Part shown: positions 18,537 to 29,585 of the stretch, piece after piece
Layout: every line of letters starts with the position of its first letter
Position numbering within the stretch: position 1 is the stretch's first letter
NCBI GenBank assembly: GCA_000612485.1
Contig: CP007494.1
Location: forward strand, 1,674,001-1,738,000
Length of the DNA stretch: 64,000 nt
Direction: 5' to 3'
Source of the DNA: Bordetella holmesii ATCC 51541
Lineage (GTDB): Bacteria > Pseudomonadota > Gammaproteobacteria > Burkholderiales > Burkholderiaceae_B
Notes under the pieces: generated by a model
The model's database searches: none
What the model was told of the DNA's origin: nothing
The model's input: the letters and a program-made list of their open reading frames with translations, nothing else
Position numbers and translations under genes: made by a program

Positions 18537-20060
18537 TCAGGCGTCCTGCGTTGCCGGCGTGCGTTGATGCCAGTCGGTCACTTGTTGGTAGCGGTCGGCG
18601 ATGGCCAGCAAACGGCCTTCGTCGAAGTAGTTGCCGATGATCTGCAGGCCCACCGGGCGGCCAGTGCTGCCAAAGCCGCAAGGCACGGACATGGCCGGCA
18701 AGCCCGCCAGGCTCACGCCCAGGGTGTAGATATCGGCCAGCCAGTCGGCGGTCGGATCGTCGCGGTTCTCGCCGATGTTCTTGGCCACGCCTGGGGCCAC
18801 CGGGCCCATGATGACGTCGCACTGCGTGGCGAAGGCGCGCTGGAAATCCTGGGCGATCAATCTGCGCAGGCGCTGAGCCTGCAGGTAGTAGGCGTCGTAA
18901 TAACCGTGCGACAGCACATAGGTGCCGATCAGGATCCGGCGCTTGACCTCGTCGCCGAAACCTTCGGCGCGGGATCGGCTGATCATGTCGTTCAGGTCGC
19001 TGTACTGGGCGGCGCGATGGCCATAGCGCACGCCGTCAAAGCGCGCCAGGTTGCTCGACGCTTCGGCAGGGGCGATGACGTAGTAGGCAGGGATGGACAG
19101 TTCGGTGCGTGGCAGGGAAATGGCCACGCGTTCGGCGCCAAGGGCCTCGAATCGCTGCAGGGCAGCCTCGATGGCTGCGGCCACCTCGGGTGCCAGACCC
19201 GCGCCGAAGAATTCGGCCGGCACGCCGATGCGCAGGCCTTTGAGCGGCAGGCTGCCAGCCGCCTGGTAGCTTTGCTGGGTCGAGTCGTAGGCCGCGCGCA
19301 CGCGGCCGGGGGCGTTTTTCACGCCGTCGCAGTGCTCCAGGCTGGTGGCGTCGCGCTCGTCATAGCCGCTCATGACGTCGAGCAGCTCGAGCAGATCGCG
19401 GCTGCTGGCCGCCAGTGGGCCGGCCTGATCCAGGCTGGAGCCGAAGGCGATGATGCCGTAGCGCGACACGGTGCCGTAGGTCGGTTTGATGCCGCTGACC
19501 CCGCACAGGGCGGCGGGCTGGCGCACCGAGCCGCCTGTGTCGGTGCCCGTGGCCGCGGCCACCAGGCGCGCGGCCACGGCGACGGCCGAACCGCCCGAGG
19601 AGCCGCCGGGCACGGCCTGGTGGTCCCAGGGGTTGCGGGCCGGGCCATAGGCGGAGTTTTCATTGCCTGAGCCCATGGCGAATTCATCGCAATTGAGCTT
19701 GCCCAGCGATACCGCGCCGGCGGCTTGCAGACGCTCGACCACGGTCGCGTCGAAGGGGCTGACGTAGCCGTCGAGCATCTTGCTGCCCGCCGTGCTGCGC
19801 CAGCCACGGGTGACGAAAGCGTCCTTGTGAGCGATGGGGATACCGGCCAAGGGGCCGGCGGTACCGGCGGCCAGAGCGGCATCGGCGGCCTTGGCCTGTG
19901 CCAGCGTCAGCTCGGTGTCGATATGGAGAAAGGCATTCAGGTCGGCGGCGGCAGCCCGTGCCAGCCCCTCCTGGGCCAGCTCGACCGCGCTTACGCGCCG
20001 TTCGGCCAGCGCGGTGCGCAGGCCGGCGATATCGCCGAATTCAGTGTGGGAGTGACTCAT
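18537..20060 (-). CDS. gatA: Amidotransferase subunit A
   Basis: 507 residues, amidase-signature enzyme. It frees ammonia from glutamine for GatB. Visible: [13 protein letters not shown] with the catalytic Lys, [14 protein letters not shown] with the cis-Ser region, and [16 protein letters not shown] with the nucleophilic Ser. Middle gene of gatCAB. Presence of the complex implies that Gln-tRNA and/or Asn-tRNA are made by the indirect route. Confidence 0.97.
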   Translation of the reverse strand: MSHSHTEFGDIAGLRTALAERRVSAVELAQEGLARAAAADLNAFLHIDTELTLAQAKAADAALAAGTAGPLAGIPIAHKDAFVTRGWRSTAGSKMLDGYVSPFDATVVERLQAAGAVSLGKLNCDEFAMGSGNENSAYGPARNPWDHQAVPGGSSGGSAVAVAARLVAAATGTDTGGSVRQPAALCGVSGIKPTYGTVSRYGIIAFGSSLDQAGPLAASSRDLLELLDVMSGYDERDATSLEHCDGVKNAPGRVRAAYDSTQQSYQAAGSLPLKGLRIGVPAEFFGAGLAPEVAAAIEAALQRFEALGAERVAISLPRTELSIPAYYVIAPAEASSNLARFDGVRYGHRAAQYSDLNDMISRSRAEGFGDEVKRRILIGTYVLSHGYYDAYYLQAQRLRRLIAQDFQRAFATQCDVIMGPVAPGVAKNIGENRDDPTADWLADIYTLGVSLAGLPAMSVPCGFGSTGRPVGLQIIGNYFDEGRLLAIADRYQQVTDWHQRTPATQDA

Positions 20061-20063
20061 GGC

Positions 20064-20372
20064 TTACTCGATGACCTTGGGGACCAGGAATAGGCCGCCG
20101 TCCTGCTCGGGGGCGTTGGCCAGCAGCTCATCGCGGCGTTGGTCCGAAGGGACTTCCGTGACGGCATCCTGGCGCAGACGCAGGACGATGTCCTCGTGCG
20201 CCGAGAGGGGGTGGGCCAGCGGCTCCACGCCCTGCGTGTCGACCGACTGCAGGCGCTCGATCAGGTGCAGGATGCCATTGAGCTCGTCCTGCGCCCGGGC
20301 GCGCTGCGCGGGGGTCAGTTCGATTCGGGCCAGGCGGGCAATGCGGGCCACGTCTTGTTCGTTCAGCGCCAT
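20064..20372 (-). CDS. gatC: Amidotransferase subunit C
   Basis: 102 residues, normal for GatC, the small stabilising subunit. Conserved N-terminus DVARIARLARIEL and RLQSVDTQGVEPLAHPL. It ends 3 bp before gatA. First gene of the operon, facing away from mreB across a 225-bp gap. Confidence 0.95.
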   Translation of the reverse strand: MALNEQDVARIARLARIELTPAQRARAQDELNGILHLIERLQSVDTQGVEPLAHPLSAHEDIVLRLRQDAVTEVPSDQRRDELLANAPEQDGGLFLVPKVIE

Positions 20373-20464
20373 GGGGTAGGGTCAAAAACAGGGGGCGTAG
20401 CGGGTGAAGGAAACCTGGCGGCATGCGCAGGCCGAACCCGTTACAAAGCTTGAATAGCTGCGAT

Positions 20465-20494
20465 TTGTACGCTATTTCCAAGGAAATTATAAGT
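20465..20494 (+). promoter_or_regulatory. Possible mreB promoter
   Basis: TTGTAC (20465-20470), an 18-bp spacer and TATAAG (20489-20494) in an AT-rich island between gatC and mreB. Confidence 0.35.
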
Positions 20495-20591
20495 TATGAT
20501 TCACGGTTTAATCGCTGCGGTCAGAGGCCACGATGGTGTAGCTCGTCGCCCCTGAGATCGCGGCTCGACCCTAATTCTTGAATCTAGCTGA

Positions 20592-21641
<1,050 letters not shown>

Positions 21642-21725
21642 GCTGGACCGGCCAGTCTGCGGGCCGCCTTCGCGCGGCCCTGGACGGCCTCACGCCAACG
21701 GGCCCATGGGCCCCGGCTGAGATTC

Positions 21726-22610
21726 ATGCAACGACAAGGCACCCCACCGCTATTCAGACGCGGCCCGCCGGCCGAAGTGCGTCTGGCCGTCTTCGTCGCG
21801 CTGGCATTGGCGTTGATTGTCGTCGATTCCCAATTGCGTCTGCTGGAACCGGTGCGCCGCACGGTGTCCATGGTGCTGTATCCGTTCCAGCGTGCCGTGA
21901 TGGCACCGCGCGACCTGGTGCAACAGGTCGACGAATGGATCAACGCCGCCAATCTGATCCGCTCCGAAAACGAAGCCCTGCAGCGCCAGCGCATTGAGCT
22001 GTCCCAGGTGGCGACGCATGCCGTGCAATTGGCTGCGGAAAACGCCCAGTTGCGCCGCTTGCTGGGCGTGACCGACACGGTGGGCCAACCGGCCAGTGTG
22101 GTCGAGGTGCTCTACGAGCCGCCCAATGCCTTTCACCAGAGGCTGGTGTTCAACAAGGGCAGCAAAGCCGGCATCGCGCCGGGCATGCCGGTGATTGATG
22201 AAGGCGGTGTGGTGGGCCAGATCGTGCGCGTCACGCCCATGACCGCCGAAGCGGCCATGGTGACCGATGAGCGCATCTCGATTCCGGTGCAGGTATTGCG
22301 CAACGGCCTGCGGCTGGTGGCGTTTGGTGGCAATTCGCCGGGTGTCATGGAAGTGCGTTATCTCGCGGCCAATGCCGACATCAAGCTGGGCGACACCATC
22401 GTGACCTCTGGCGTGGGTGGCCTGTTTCCGGCCGGCCTGCCCGTGGCCAAGGTCACGTCCGTAGAGCGCGACACGGCCTCCGGTTTCGCGCGTGCGTTGT
22501 GCGAGCCGCTGGCGCATCCCGAGCGCTATCGCCACTTCCTGGTTCTGCAGGTCGACGTGGCACGTGCCGAAGCCAATCGCGAGGAGGCTGACCTTGGCGG
22601 CCCGCAATAA
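21726..22610 (+). CDS. mreC: Rod-shape-determining protein MreC
   Basis: 294 residues. A short cytosolic start, one membrane helix (about 19-36), a coiled coil (SENEALQRQRIELSQVATHA) and the two beta-barrel domains with FNKGSKAGIAPGMPVIDEGGVVGQI. Periplasmic scaffold linking MreB to PBP2. The 3' end overlaps mreD by 17 nt. Confidence 0.96.
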   Translation: MQRQGTPPLFRRGPPAEVRLAVFVALALALIVVDSQLRLLEPVRRTVSMVLYPFQRAVMAPRDLVQQVDEWINAANLIRSENEALQRQRIELSQVATHAVQLAAENAQLRRLLGVTDTVGQPASVVEVLYEPPNAFHQRLVFNKGSKAGIAPGMPVIDEGGVVGQIVRVTPMTAEAAMVTDERISIPVQVLRNGLRLVAFGGNSPGVMEVRYLAANADIKLGDTIVTSGVGGLFPAGLPVAKVTSVERDTASGFARALCEPLAHPERYRHFLVLQVDVARAEANREEADLGGPQ

Positions 22611-23160
22611 CGGCACGCACCGTGCGCCGCGTACCCTGGGCACGCCCAGCAACGTTCAGCCCGAACGCCTGGCGCATCCCGCCAACGCGGCCTTCGTCTG
22701 GGGGACCTTGTTGCTGGTCTGGCTGCTGTCGTTGTTGCCCTGGCGCCAGTGGCCGGCCTCGCCCGATATCCTGGCGCTGGTCATCGCCTTCTGGAGCGCT
22801 TACGAGCCGCGCCGCGTGGGCATGTTCACCGCCTTCACGTTCGGACTGTTGCTCGACGTGCATGATGCCAGCCTGCTGGGCGCTCATGCCCTGTCCTACA
22901 CGCTCATTGCCTATGGCGCGTTGGCCCTGAGCCGTCGCCTGCAGCGCTTCGATCTCTGGAGCCAGGCCATGCATATGCTGCCGATATTCTTCGTGCCGCA
23001 GTTGCTGACCCAGATCATCATGGCGTGGCTGGCGGGCCGTTGGGCCGGCTGGGATTGGGCTGTCGGTGTGCTGTTGACCACGGCGCTGTGGCCCATCTTC
23101 GGTTGGGGGCTGCAATTGCCGCAACGTCGTTATGATGACGGCGAACCTTCCGCCAACTGA
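22594..23160 (+). CDS. mreD: Rod-shape-determining protein MreD
   Basis: 188 residues using the TTG at 22594, which follows GAGGAGG at 6 nt; frames further upstream lie inside mreC. Five or so membrane helices; the segment RRVGMFTAFTFGLLLDVHDASLLGAHALSY is the family signature region. Inner-membrane component of the elongasome. Confidence 0.92.
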   Translation: MAARNNGTHRAPRTLGTPSNVQPERLAHPANAAFVWGTLLLVWLLSLLPWRQWPASPDILALVIAFWSAYEPRRVGMFTAFTFGLLLDVHDASLLGAHALSYTLIAYGALALSRRLQRFDLWSQAMHMLPIFFVPQLLTQIIMAWLAGRWAGWDWAVGVLLTTALWPIFGWGLQLPQRRYDDGEPSAN

Positions 23161-23171
23161 GCGGCGCGCCT

Positions 23172-25073
23172 ATGTTTGAGTTCAAGAAGACCAGCCAGCA
23201 GCAGAAGCAGCGTTTTCGCCTGCGCGCATGGGTGGGCGGTCTGTTCGCGCTGGCCTGCTTTGGTGCACTGGCTGGCCGGTTCTGGCTGTTGCAGGTCGAT
23301 CGCTACGAGGGCCTGTCCGAGCGCGCCGACCGTAACCGCATCGCCGTGCAGCCCATCGCCCCACGCCGTGGCGAAGTGCTGGACCGCAACGGCGTCGTGC
23401 TGGCGCGCAACTACCGCACGTATACGCTGGAGGTCGTGCCGGCCCGCGCAGGGTCCATCGATGACCTGTTTGCGCGGCTGACTCCCGTCGTCTATGTCAG
23501 CCTGACCGATCAACGGCGTTTCAAGCGCCGGGTGGCCGAATCCAGCCGCTATGCCAACCTCGTGTTGCGCAACAACCTCAACGAGACCGAGGCGGCTTGG
23601 TTTTCGGCGCATGCCTTCGAGTTTCCGGGAGTCGAGCTGCGCGCGCGTTGGGTGCGCGAGTATCCGCAGGGCGAAGTCGCCGCTCACGTTGTGGGCTATA
23701 TCGGGCGTATCGCAGAGAACGATCTGGATGCCCTCGAGAAAAGCGGCCAGACGGGCAATTATCGCGGCACGGATGTGATCGGCAAGAAAGGCATCGAAAA
23801 AACTTGGGAGCAGGCCTTGCATGGCCGCACCGGGCTGGAGGAGGTCGAGGTCACGGCGGGCGGACGTCCGGTGCGCACCTTGCGGCGCATCGACCCCATA
23901 CCCGGCTCGGACATCATGTTGTCCATTGACCTGGAGCTGCAGCGCATCGCCGAGAAGGCCTTCGAAGGCCGACGCGGAGCGCTCGTGGCGCTCGATCCTG
24001 ATACGGGCGAGGTGCTGGCGTTCGTGTCGCAGCCCTCCTTCGATCCCAATCTGTTCGTCGATGGCATCGACGTCGAAAACTGGCGCCGCCTGAACGAGTC
24101 GCCCGATCATCCGTTGATCAACCGGCCGCTGTCGGGCACCTATCCTATCGGTTCGACCTACAAGCCCTTTGTTGGCCTGGCGGCGCTCGAACTGGGCAAG
24201 CGCCGAGCCACCGATCGCATGCCAGACCCCGGATACTTCGAGTTTGGCGGCCAGAAGTTCCGCAATGCCGCGGGCGCGGTCTTTGGCATGACCGACATGC
24301 ACAAGGCCCTTGTCGTTTCCTCCGATACGTATTTCTATTCGCTGGGCCCGGAGATCGGGGTCAATGCGCTGCACGATTTCTCCAAGCAGTTCGGGTTCGG
24401 CCAGATCACGGGCATCGATCTCGAAGGCGAACGCACCGGCGTACTGCCGTCGACCGATTGGAAGCGGCGTGCCTACAAAGATCGTGAGCGCCAGCGCTGG
24501 TATGCAGGCGAAACCATCTCGGTGGCGGTGGGCCAGGGCTACAACGCATTCACGTTGTTGCAGTTGGCTCAGGCAACCTCGACGCTGGCCAACAACGGCC
24601 TGTACCGCCGGCCGCACCTGGTCCATGCTGTACGCGACGCTCGTTCTGGCGAGCTCGCGGCCACGCCGTCGACGCCTGACTACCGCATTCCGCTCAAGCA
24701 GACCAACCTGGATGTCATCAAAGGCGCCATGACCGATGTGATCCGTTCCGGCACGGCGCGACGCGCCTTCGCCGGCGCGCCGTATCAGGCGGCGGGCAAG
24801 ACGGGCACGGCCCAGGTGTTCAGCCTGCGCGGAGGGCAATACCGCGCTGCGGCACTGGATGAACGCTTGCGCGACCATGCCTTGTTCATGGGGTTTGCAC
24901 CCGCCGATCATCCGCGCATTGCCGTTGCCCTCATTGTCGAGAACGCCGGTTGGGGCGCCAGCGCCGCCGCGCCCGTGGCGCGGGAAGTCTTCGACTATTG
25001 GCTGGGCCCGAAGCGGCAGGACAAGATCGAGCGAGCGCCGGCGCCTGCGTCCGAACCGGAGAGCGCTAAATGA
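23172..25073 (+). CDS. mrdA: Penicillin-binding protein 2
   Basis: 633 residues, class B PBP. One N-terminal membrane anchor (about 22-42), pedestal domain with RGEVLDRNGVVLARN, and a transpeptidase domain with nucleophile motif STYK (328-331), second motif SSD (383-385) and KTGT near 540. It cross-links new side-wall peptidoglycan with RodA. The start lies 11 bp after mreD. Confidence 0.97.
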   Translation: MFEFKKTSQQQKQRFRLRAWVGGLFALACFGALAGRFWLLQVDRYEGLSERADRNRIAVQPIAPRRGEVLDRNGVVLARNYRTYTLEVVPARAGSIDDLFARLTPVVYVSLTDQRRFKRRVAESSRYANLVLRNNLNETEAAWFSAHAFEFPGVELRARWVREYPQGEVAAHVVGYIGRIAENDLDALEKSGQTGNYRGTDVIGKKGIEKTWEQALHGRTGLEEVEVTAGGRPVRTLRRIDPIPGSDIMLSIDLELQRIAEKAFEGRRGALVALDPDTGEVLAFVSQPSFDPNLFVDGIDVENWRRLNESPDHPLINRPLSGTYPIGSTYKPFVGLAALELGKRRATDRMPDPGYFEFGGQKFRNAAGAVFGMTDMHKALVVSSDTYFYSLGPEIGVNALHDFSKQFGFGQITGIDLEGERTGVLPSTDWKRRAYKDRERQRWYAGETISVAVGQGYNAFTLLQLAQATSTLANNGLYRRPHLVHAVRDARSGELAATPSTPDYRIPLKQTNLDVIKGAMTDVIRSGTARRAFAGAPYQAAGKTGTAQVFSLRGGQYRAAALDERLRDHALFMGFAPADHPRIAVALIVENAGWGASAAAPVAREVFDYWLGPKRQDKIERAPAPASEPESAK

Positions 25074-26206
25074 AGCGACTCGGGTTGATCCTGCTGCGGG
25101 TGTTCACGGCCTTTGACTGGCCTTTGCTGCTGGTGCTGGTGCTGTTTGCCGCGCTTGGTCTGACGATCATGCATTCCGCAGTCGGTAGCACCGACTGGCG
25201 ATTTGCCGAGCAATCGCGCAACTTCATCATTGCGTTCTTCGCGATGTGGATCATGGCTCTGGTGCCGCCACAGACGCTGATGAAGCTCGCCTTGCCGTTT
25301 TATGTCGTCGGTATCGTGCTGCTGTTGGGCGTGGAGTTCGCCGGCGAGACAAGCAAAGGCGCGACGCGATGGTTGAATCTTGGCTTTACGCGCATCCAAC
25401 CCTCGGAGATGATGAAGATCGCCGTGCCGATGATGCTGGCCTGGTATTTCCAACGCCATGAAGGGCAAGTGCGCATCCGTGATTTTCTGGTCGCCGCGCT
25501 GATGCTGGTGGCGCCTTTCGGGCTCATTGTGTTGCAACCTGACCTGGGCACGGCGTTGCTGGTCTTCGGCGCCGGTTTCTTCGTGATTTACTTTGCCGGC
25601 CTGTCTTTCAAGCTGCTGGTGCCGGCGGTGCTGGCTGGCGTGGTGGCCATCGGCACGCTGGTTTACTACGAAGATCAGCTTTGCGAGCCGGACGTCGATT
25701 GGGTGGTATTGCACGACTACCAGAAGCACCGAGTGTGCACGCTTCTCAACCCCAGCTCCGATCCGCTGGGCAAGGGTTTTCATACCATCCAGTCCATGAT
25801 TGCGGTGGGCTCCGGTGGCCTGTACGGCAAGGGCTACATGAAGGGCACTCAGACTCATCTGGACTTCATCCCTGAGCGGACCACCGATTTCATCTTCGCC
25901 GTCTATGCGGAGGAGTTCGGTCTGTACGGCGGCGTAGCCCTGTTGGTGCTCTACGGACTGCTCATCGCACGCGGTCTGGCCATCGCATCGCGGTGCAGCA
26001 ATCAGTTCGGCCGTTTGCTGGCGGGGTCGATGACGATGATGATGTTCATCTATGTGTTTGTGAACGTCGGGATGGTCACGGGCATCCTGCCCGTGGTGGG
26101 AGTGCCGCTACCCTTCATGAGCTATGGAGGGACAGCTCTGCTCACGATGGGCGTGGCCTTCGGCATCATGATGAGCATCAGCCGGTCCAAACCGGTCAAG
26201 GCCTGA
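25070..26206 (+). CDS. rodA: Rod-shape peptidoglycan polymerase RodA
   Basis: 378 residues, SEDS family, about ten membrane helices. Family segments GATRWLNLGFTRIQPSEMMKIAVPM, LQPDLGTALLV and the C-terminal VPLPFMSYGGTALLTMG. It polymerises lipid II into glycan strands that PBP2 cross-links. It overlaps mrdA by 4 nt (ATGA), so the two are translationally coupled. Confidence 0.97.
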   Translation: MKRLGLILLRVFTAFDWPLLLVLVLFAALGLTIMHSAVGSTDWRFAEQSRNFIIAFFAMWIMALVPPQTLMKLALPFYVVGIVLLLGVEFAGETSKGATRWLNLGFTRIQPSEMMKIAVPMMLAWYFQRHEGQVRIRDFLVAALMLVAPFGLIVLQPDLGTALLVFGAGFFVIYFAGLSFKLLVPAVLAGVVAIGTLVYYEDQLCEPDVDWVVLHDYQKHRVCTLLNPSSDPLGKGFHTIQSMIAVGSGGLYGKGYMKGTQTHLDFIPERTTDFIFAVYAEEFGLYGGVALLVLYGLLIARGLAIASRCSNQFGRLLAGSMTMMMFIYVFVNVGMVTGILPVVGVPLPFMSYGGTALLTMGVAFGIMMSISRSKPVKA

Positions 26207-26224
26207 GGCGGCTCAGGCCGTGAT

Positions 26225-26248
26225 CTGAAGCCGCGCCAGCGGCTTCAG
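26225..26248. terminator. Hairpin between rodA and the Ldh_2 gene
   Basis: 10-bp stem CTGAAGCCGC / GCGGCTTCAG with loop GCCA, between convergent genes. No obvious T run. Confidence 0.5.
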
Positions 26249-26261
26249 GTCGGACAGGCCT

Positions 26262-27320
26262 TCAGCCTTTGTAGGCCGCCGGTGGCTCGACGTTGAGCGT
26301 CTGCCCCAGCTTGCTCAGGCTATCCCAGATCGCGGGCGCAAAATCGATGGCGTCGCGGTTGGTCTCGCGGTTGGCAGCTTCGTATTCGCCCGGATATTGC
26401 ACCCGATCCACGCCAGGTTGGGGCGGGCAGGCATGGAGATACTCGATGAATGCATCGACTTCATGCGTGCGCCAGCTGGCGTTGAAGTCCACCTGAGGAT
26501 TGAGCAGTACCGCAAACAGATTGTTGGTGGCCACGCCTTGGCGCGGGTTGTCCGGCTGGATGGTGCCTCCACCGGAGAGCACCCCGGCCAACAGCTCGGC
26601 TACCAAGCCCATGGCGTAGCCTTTATGCCCGCCAAAGGGCAGCAGGGCGCCGGGCGGGTCGGTGAACAGCGCATGCGGGTCGGTGGTGGGGTTGCCCTCG
26701 GCATCGATCAGGGATCCCGGCGGGGCGGCTTCGCCCTTGGTGGCCAGCACGCGAGCCTTGTTGACGGCGATGGAGCTGGTGGCCATGTCGACGATCAGCG
26801 GCGGCCGTCCGCCGGGCAGCGGCCCGGCAAAGCACAGGGGGTTGGTGGTCAGGCAGGCACGCGCACCGCCATACGGCGCTACCGTCGGGGCGCGGTTGAT
26901 CACATTGGTGAAGGCCAGAAGGATCAGCCCCGAATTGGCCACCATCTCGCCGTAGTGACCCATGCGGCCCAGATGGTGACTGCGCCGCAAGGTCAGAATG
27001 CACGAGCCGAGTTCGTTGGTGCGCTTGATGGCAGCTTGCACCGCCATCTTGCCTACGTGCTGCCCGAAGCCGTTGTCGCCATCGAACGCCAGAAAGCTGC
27101 CGTTGTCGGTGAGCAATTGCAGCCGCCCGTCGGCACGCACAAAACCCTCTTTCAGCACGCGGGCGTAGTTGGGCAGGATGGACAGACCGTGGCTGGTGTA
27201 GCCGACACGATCAGACTCCGTCAGGTGTTCTGCCACATCGTGAGCGATGTTTTGCGGCACGCCTTGCGCGCTGAGCAGGGCCTCGCCGTAGGCAATCGCA
27301 TCGGAAATCGCGATTTTCAT
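26262..27320 (-). CDS. Ldh_2 family malate/lactate dehydrogenase (second copy)
   Basis: 352 residues from the ATG at 27318-27320, preceded by AAGGAG. Same family as 6370-7377 but only distantly similar. Hallmarks: GYTSHGLSILP, RRSHHLGRMGHYGE with the catalytic His, APYGGARACLTTNP and DMATSSIAVNKAR. It lies 10 bp downstream of a DASS anion transporter on the same strand, which suggests uptake and oxidation of a dicarboxylate such as malate. Exact substrate not proven. Confidence 0.87.
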   Translation of the reverse strand: MKIAISDAIAYGEALLSAQGVPQNIAHDVAEHLTESDRVGYTSHGLSILPNYARVLKEGFVRADGRLQLLTDNGSFLAFDGDNGFGQHVGKMAVQAAIKRTNELGSCILTLRRSHHLGRMGHYGEMVANSGLILLAFTNVINRAPTVAPYGGARACLTTNPLCFAGPLPGGRPPLIVDMATSSIAVNKARVLATKGEAAPPGSLIDAEGNPTTDPHALFTDPPGALLPFGGHKGYAMGLVAELLAGVLSGGGTIQPDNPRQGVATNNLFAVLLNPQVDFNASWRTHEVDAFIEYLHACPPQPGVDRVQYPGEYEAANRETNRDAIDFAPAIWDSLSKLGQTLNVEPPAAYKG

Positions 27321-27330
27321 CCTTGACTCC

Positions 27331-28824
27331 TTAGAGAACGCCGAGCCAGCGCCAGTAGGTCGCACCCATCAGCAGCATCAGGCCATAGCCCACCACGGTG
27401 ACGATGATCCCGACCTTGGCGAACTGCTTGGCCGTGAAGGTTTCGGTACCCAGGCAGACCATGTTCTGCGGCGCGTTGATGGGCAGAATGAAGCCGTAGC
27501 TGACGACAAAGCCCAGCAACATCGTCATGCCCAGGCGGTTGAAGTCGCCCGGCAGCGTTTGCCGCACTGAAATCAGGATGGGCAACATGGCCGAGGTCAG
27601 GGCCGTGGCGCTGGCAAAACCGAGGTGAATGAGGATGAGGAAAGCCGAAAGAATGGCGAAGATGGCCAGCGGGCTGACGTGATCGAGCCCCGTGTGCGTG
27701 ACCACTTGATTGCCCAGCCATTGGCCGGCCTGCGTCGACAGCAGCGCCGAACCCAGGCTGATACCCACACCGAACACAATGACCGTGCCCCATGGGATCC
27801 GCGATTGCACGTCTTTCCACGTCATCACGCCGAAACGCGGCAGCATGAGCAGAACCAGACCGAAGTAGGTCGTCGACGTGGTGTCGAAGTTGTGCAGAAT
27901 CTTTTCGGTAGACCAGCACACCAGCAGCAGGATGGACACTGCAAGCAGGCGTTTCTGCGGCGCCGTCATGGGGCCAAGCTCCTGGAGCTCGCGTTCCACG
28001 GCTTCCTTGCCGCCAGCGATTTCATCGCTTTCCGGCGGCAGCATCTTCAATACGACGAAGATGAGCACCGCAGACATGATGATGGACCACGGCGTGCCGG
28101 CGATCAACCATTCGGCCCAGCTCACGCGCTGGCCGAGCATTTTTTCCATGAAGCCGACCGTCAGCAGATTCTGAGCGGCGGCAGTCTGAATACCGACGTT
28201 CCAGATGCTGGTGGCCTGCGCCACGATGATCATGATGCCGGCGGCGATGTTGGAGCGCTTGTTCACGCCGAACGCGGCAATCACGCCCATCATGATGGGT
28301 ACGACGGCGGCACTGCGCGCGGTGGCGCTGGGCACGACCAGACTGAGCACGATCGTCACCGCGATGGCGCCGATCATGATGCGGCGCGTGGTGGTGCCGA
28401 TCTTCGACAGTGTCACCAATGCGATACGCCGGTCCAGGCCGGTGAAGGTCATGGCCGCGGCGATGAACAGCGCGCCGGCCACCAGGGCGAGCGCGGAGTT
28501 GGCAAAGCCCTGCAAAGCCATGGTGATGGCCGCCGACGTGCCGATGAGCACTTCCGGGTTCTTGATCGAGGGGGCCGTACCGAGCAAAAACGCCATCAAG
28601 GTCGTGACCATGATGGCGCTTGCTTCATAGGAAACGGCTTCGGTCACCCAGACCACGACGGCAAACGCCAGGATCGCCAGCATGCGGTGACCCGCAACGG
28701 GTAATTCGGCTGGCGTGGGGATGAGCAGGACGAGGATGAGGGCAATGATGCCCGCAACCAAACCTATTGGAATACTCGATTTCTTGGGGACTTGCGGGGC
28801 AGGGACAGCGGCTTGCGCGGTCAT
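27331..28824 (-). CDS. DASS/SLC13-type divalent anion:sodium symporter
   Basis: 497 residues from the ATG at 28822-28824, which has GGAG 6 nt upstream; a longer in-frame start exists at 28863. About 12-14 membrane segments. Family motifs: VVPSATARSAAVVPIM in the first half and LPINAPQNMVCLGTETF near the C-terminus, where the substrate and sodium sites lie. Probable import of di- or tricarboxylates. In operon with the Ldh_2 gene. Confidence 0.88.
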   Translation of the reverse strand: MTAQAAVPAPQVPKKSSIPIGLVAGIIALILVLLIPTPAELPVAGHRMLAILAFAVVVWVTEAVSYEASAIMVTTLMAFLLGTAPSIKNPEVLIGTSAAITMALQGFANSALALVAGALFIAAAMTFTGLDRRIALVTLSKIGTTTRRIMIGAIAVTIVLSLVVPSATARSAAVVPIMMGVIAAFGVNKRSNIAAGIMIIVAQATSIWNVGIQTAAAQNLLTVGFMEKMLGQRVSWAEWLIAGTPWSIIMSAVLIFVVLKMLPPESDEIAGGKEAVERELQELGPMTAPQKRLLAVSILLLVCWSTEKILHNFDTTSTTYFGLVLLMLPRFGVMTWKDVQSRIPWGTVIVFGVGISLGSALLSTQAGQWLGNQVVTHTGLDHVSPLAIFAILSAFLILIHLGFASATALTSAMLPILISVRQTLPGDFNRLGMTMLLGFVVSYGFILPINAPQNMVCLGTETFTAKQFAKVGIIVTVVGYGLMLLMGATYWRWLGVL

Positions 28825-28979
28825 ATCCATCTCCGTTTCTGAGTCAAAACCACGACGAAACAAGTGTAACGACTAGAGGGAAACCCGTATTGATGGCTAT
28901 CAAGCTAGCACGCTTTTACGCTTGTGGGCAGGGGGCCGCAGATTATGCTTCTGCCGCCGGCGTCAGGCAAGCCCTCTAT

Positions 28980-29555
28980 TCAGGGCAATGCAAGCCGCAG
29001 GTGTTCTTCAAGATGCATGGTGGGCGCCACACGCCAGCCGCTTTGTGCATAGCGCAGCCAGCGGCCCATCACCAGATGGGTCAGCAGGCTCGCGTGCGCG
29101 GCCACGTTGGCCTGGGCAGGCAGGCTGCCCTCGCTGACGGCATTGCGCAGGCACTGTTTGAGTGTGGCTTCAATACGGTCATTGATGTGATTGATGCGCT
29201 CCTGCAGACGGTTGTCTTCGGTGACCAGCGCATCGCCGGTCAGCACCCGGGTGATGCCACGGTTGCGCTCGGCGAAAGCCAGCAGCATCGAAACCGTTTT
29301 GCGGGTTTGCGGCAGGGCTTGCGGCTCGGCCGAGGCGATCTGGTTGATGAGGGTGAACAGCGTCGTTTCGATGAATTCGATCAGGCCTTCGAACATCTGC
29401 GCCTTGCTGGCGAAATGACGATAGAGCGCGGCTTCCGAGACCTGCAGGCGCGCAGCTAGCGCCGCCGTGGTGATACGTGCGGCGTGCGGCTGCTCCAGCA
29501 TTTCGGCCAGCATCTGCAGGATCTGGGTTTTTCGTTCGCCAGGTTTGGTCGACAT
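28980..29555 (-). CDS. slmA: Nucleoid occlusion factor SlmA (TetR fold)
   Basis: 191 residues, close to E. coli SlmA (198). TetR-type helix-turn-helix at about residues 27-48 (TTAALAARLQVSEAALYRHFASKAQMFEGLIEFIE), a segment strongly typical of SlmA. Middle part DNRLQERINHINDRIEATLKQCL also matches the family. SlmA binds chromosomal sites and blocks FtsZ assembly over the nucleoid. Confidence 0.9.
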   Translation of the reverse strand: MSTKPGERKTQILQMLAEMLEQPHAARITTAALAARLQVSEAALYRHFASKAQMFEGLIEFIETTLFTLINQIASAEPQALPQTRKTVSMLLAFAERNRGITRVLTGDALVTEDNRLQERINHINDRIEATLKQCLRNAVSEGSLPAQANVAAHASLLTHLVMGRWLRYAQSGWRVAPTMHLEEHLRLALP

Positions 29556-29585
29556 GACAGGGCCGTGGTCAGGGCGGGTTGACTG

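Noticed and set aside
23130..24911. 593-codon frame on the minus strand
   Set aside because: Antisense to mrdA; no recognisable motif.
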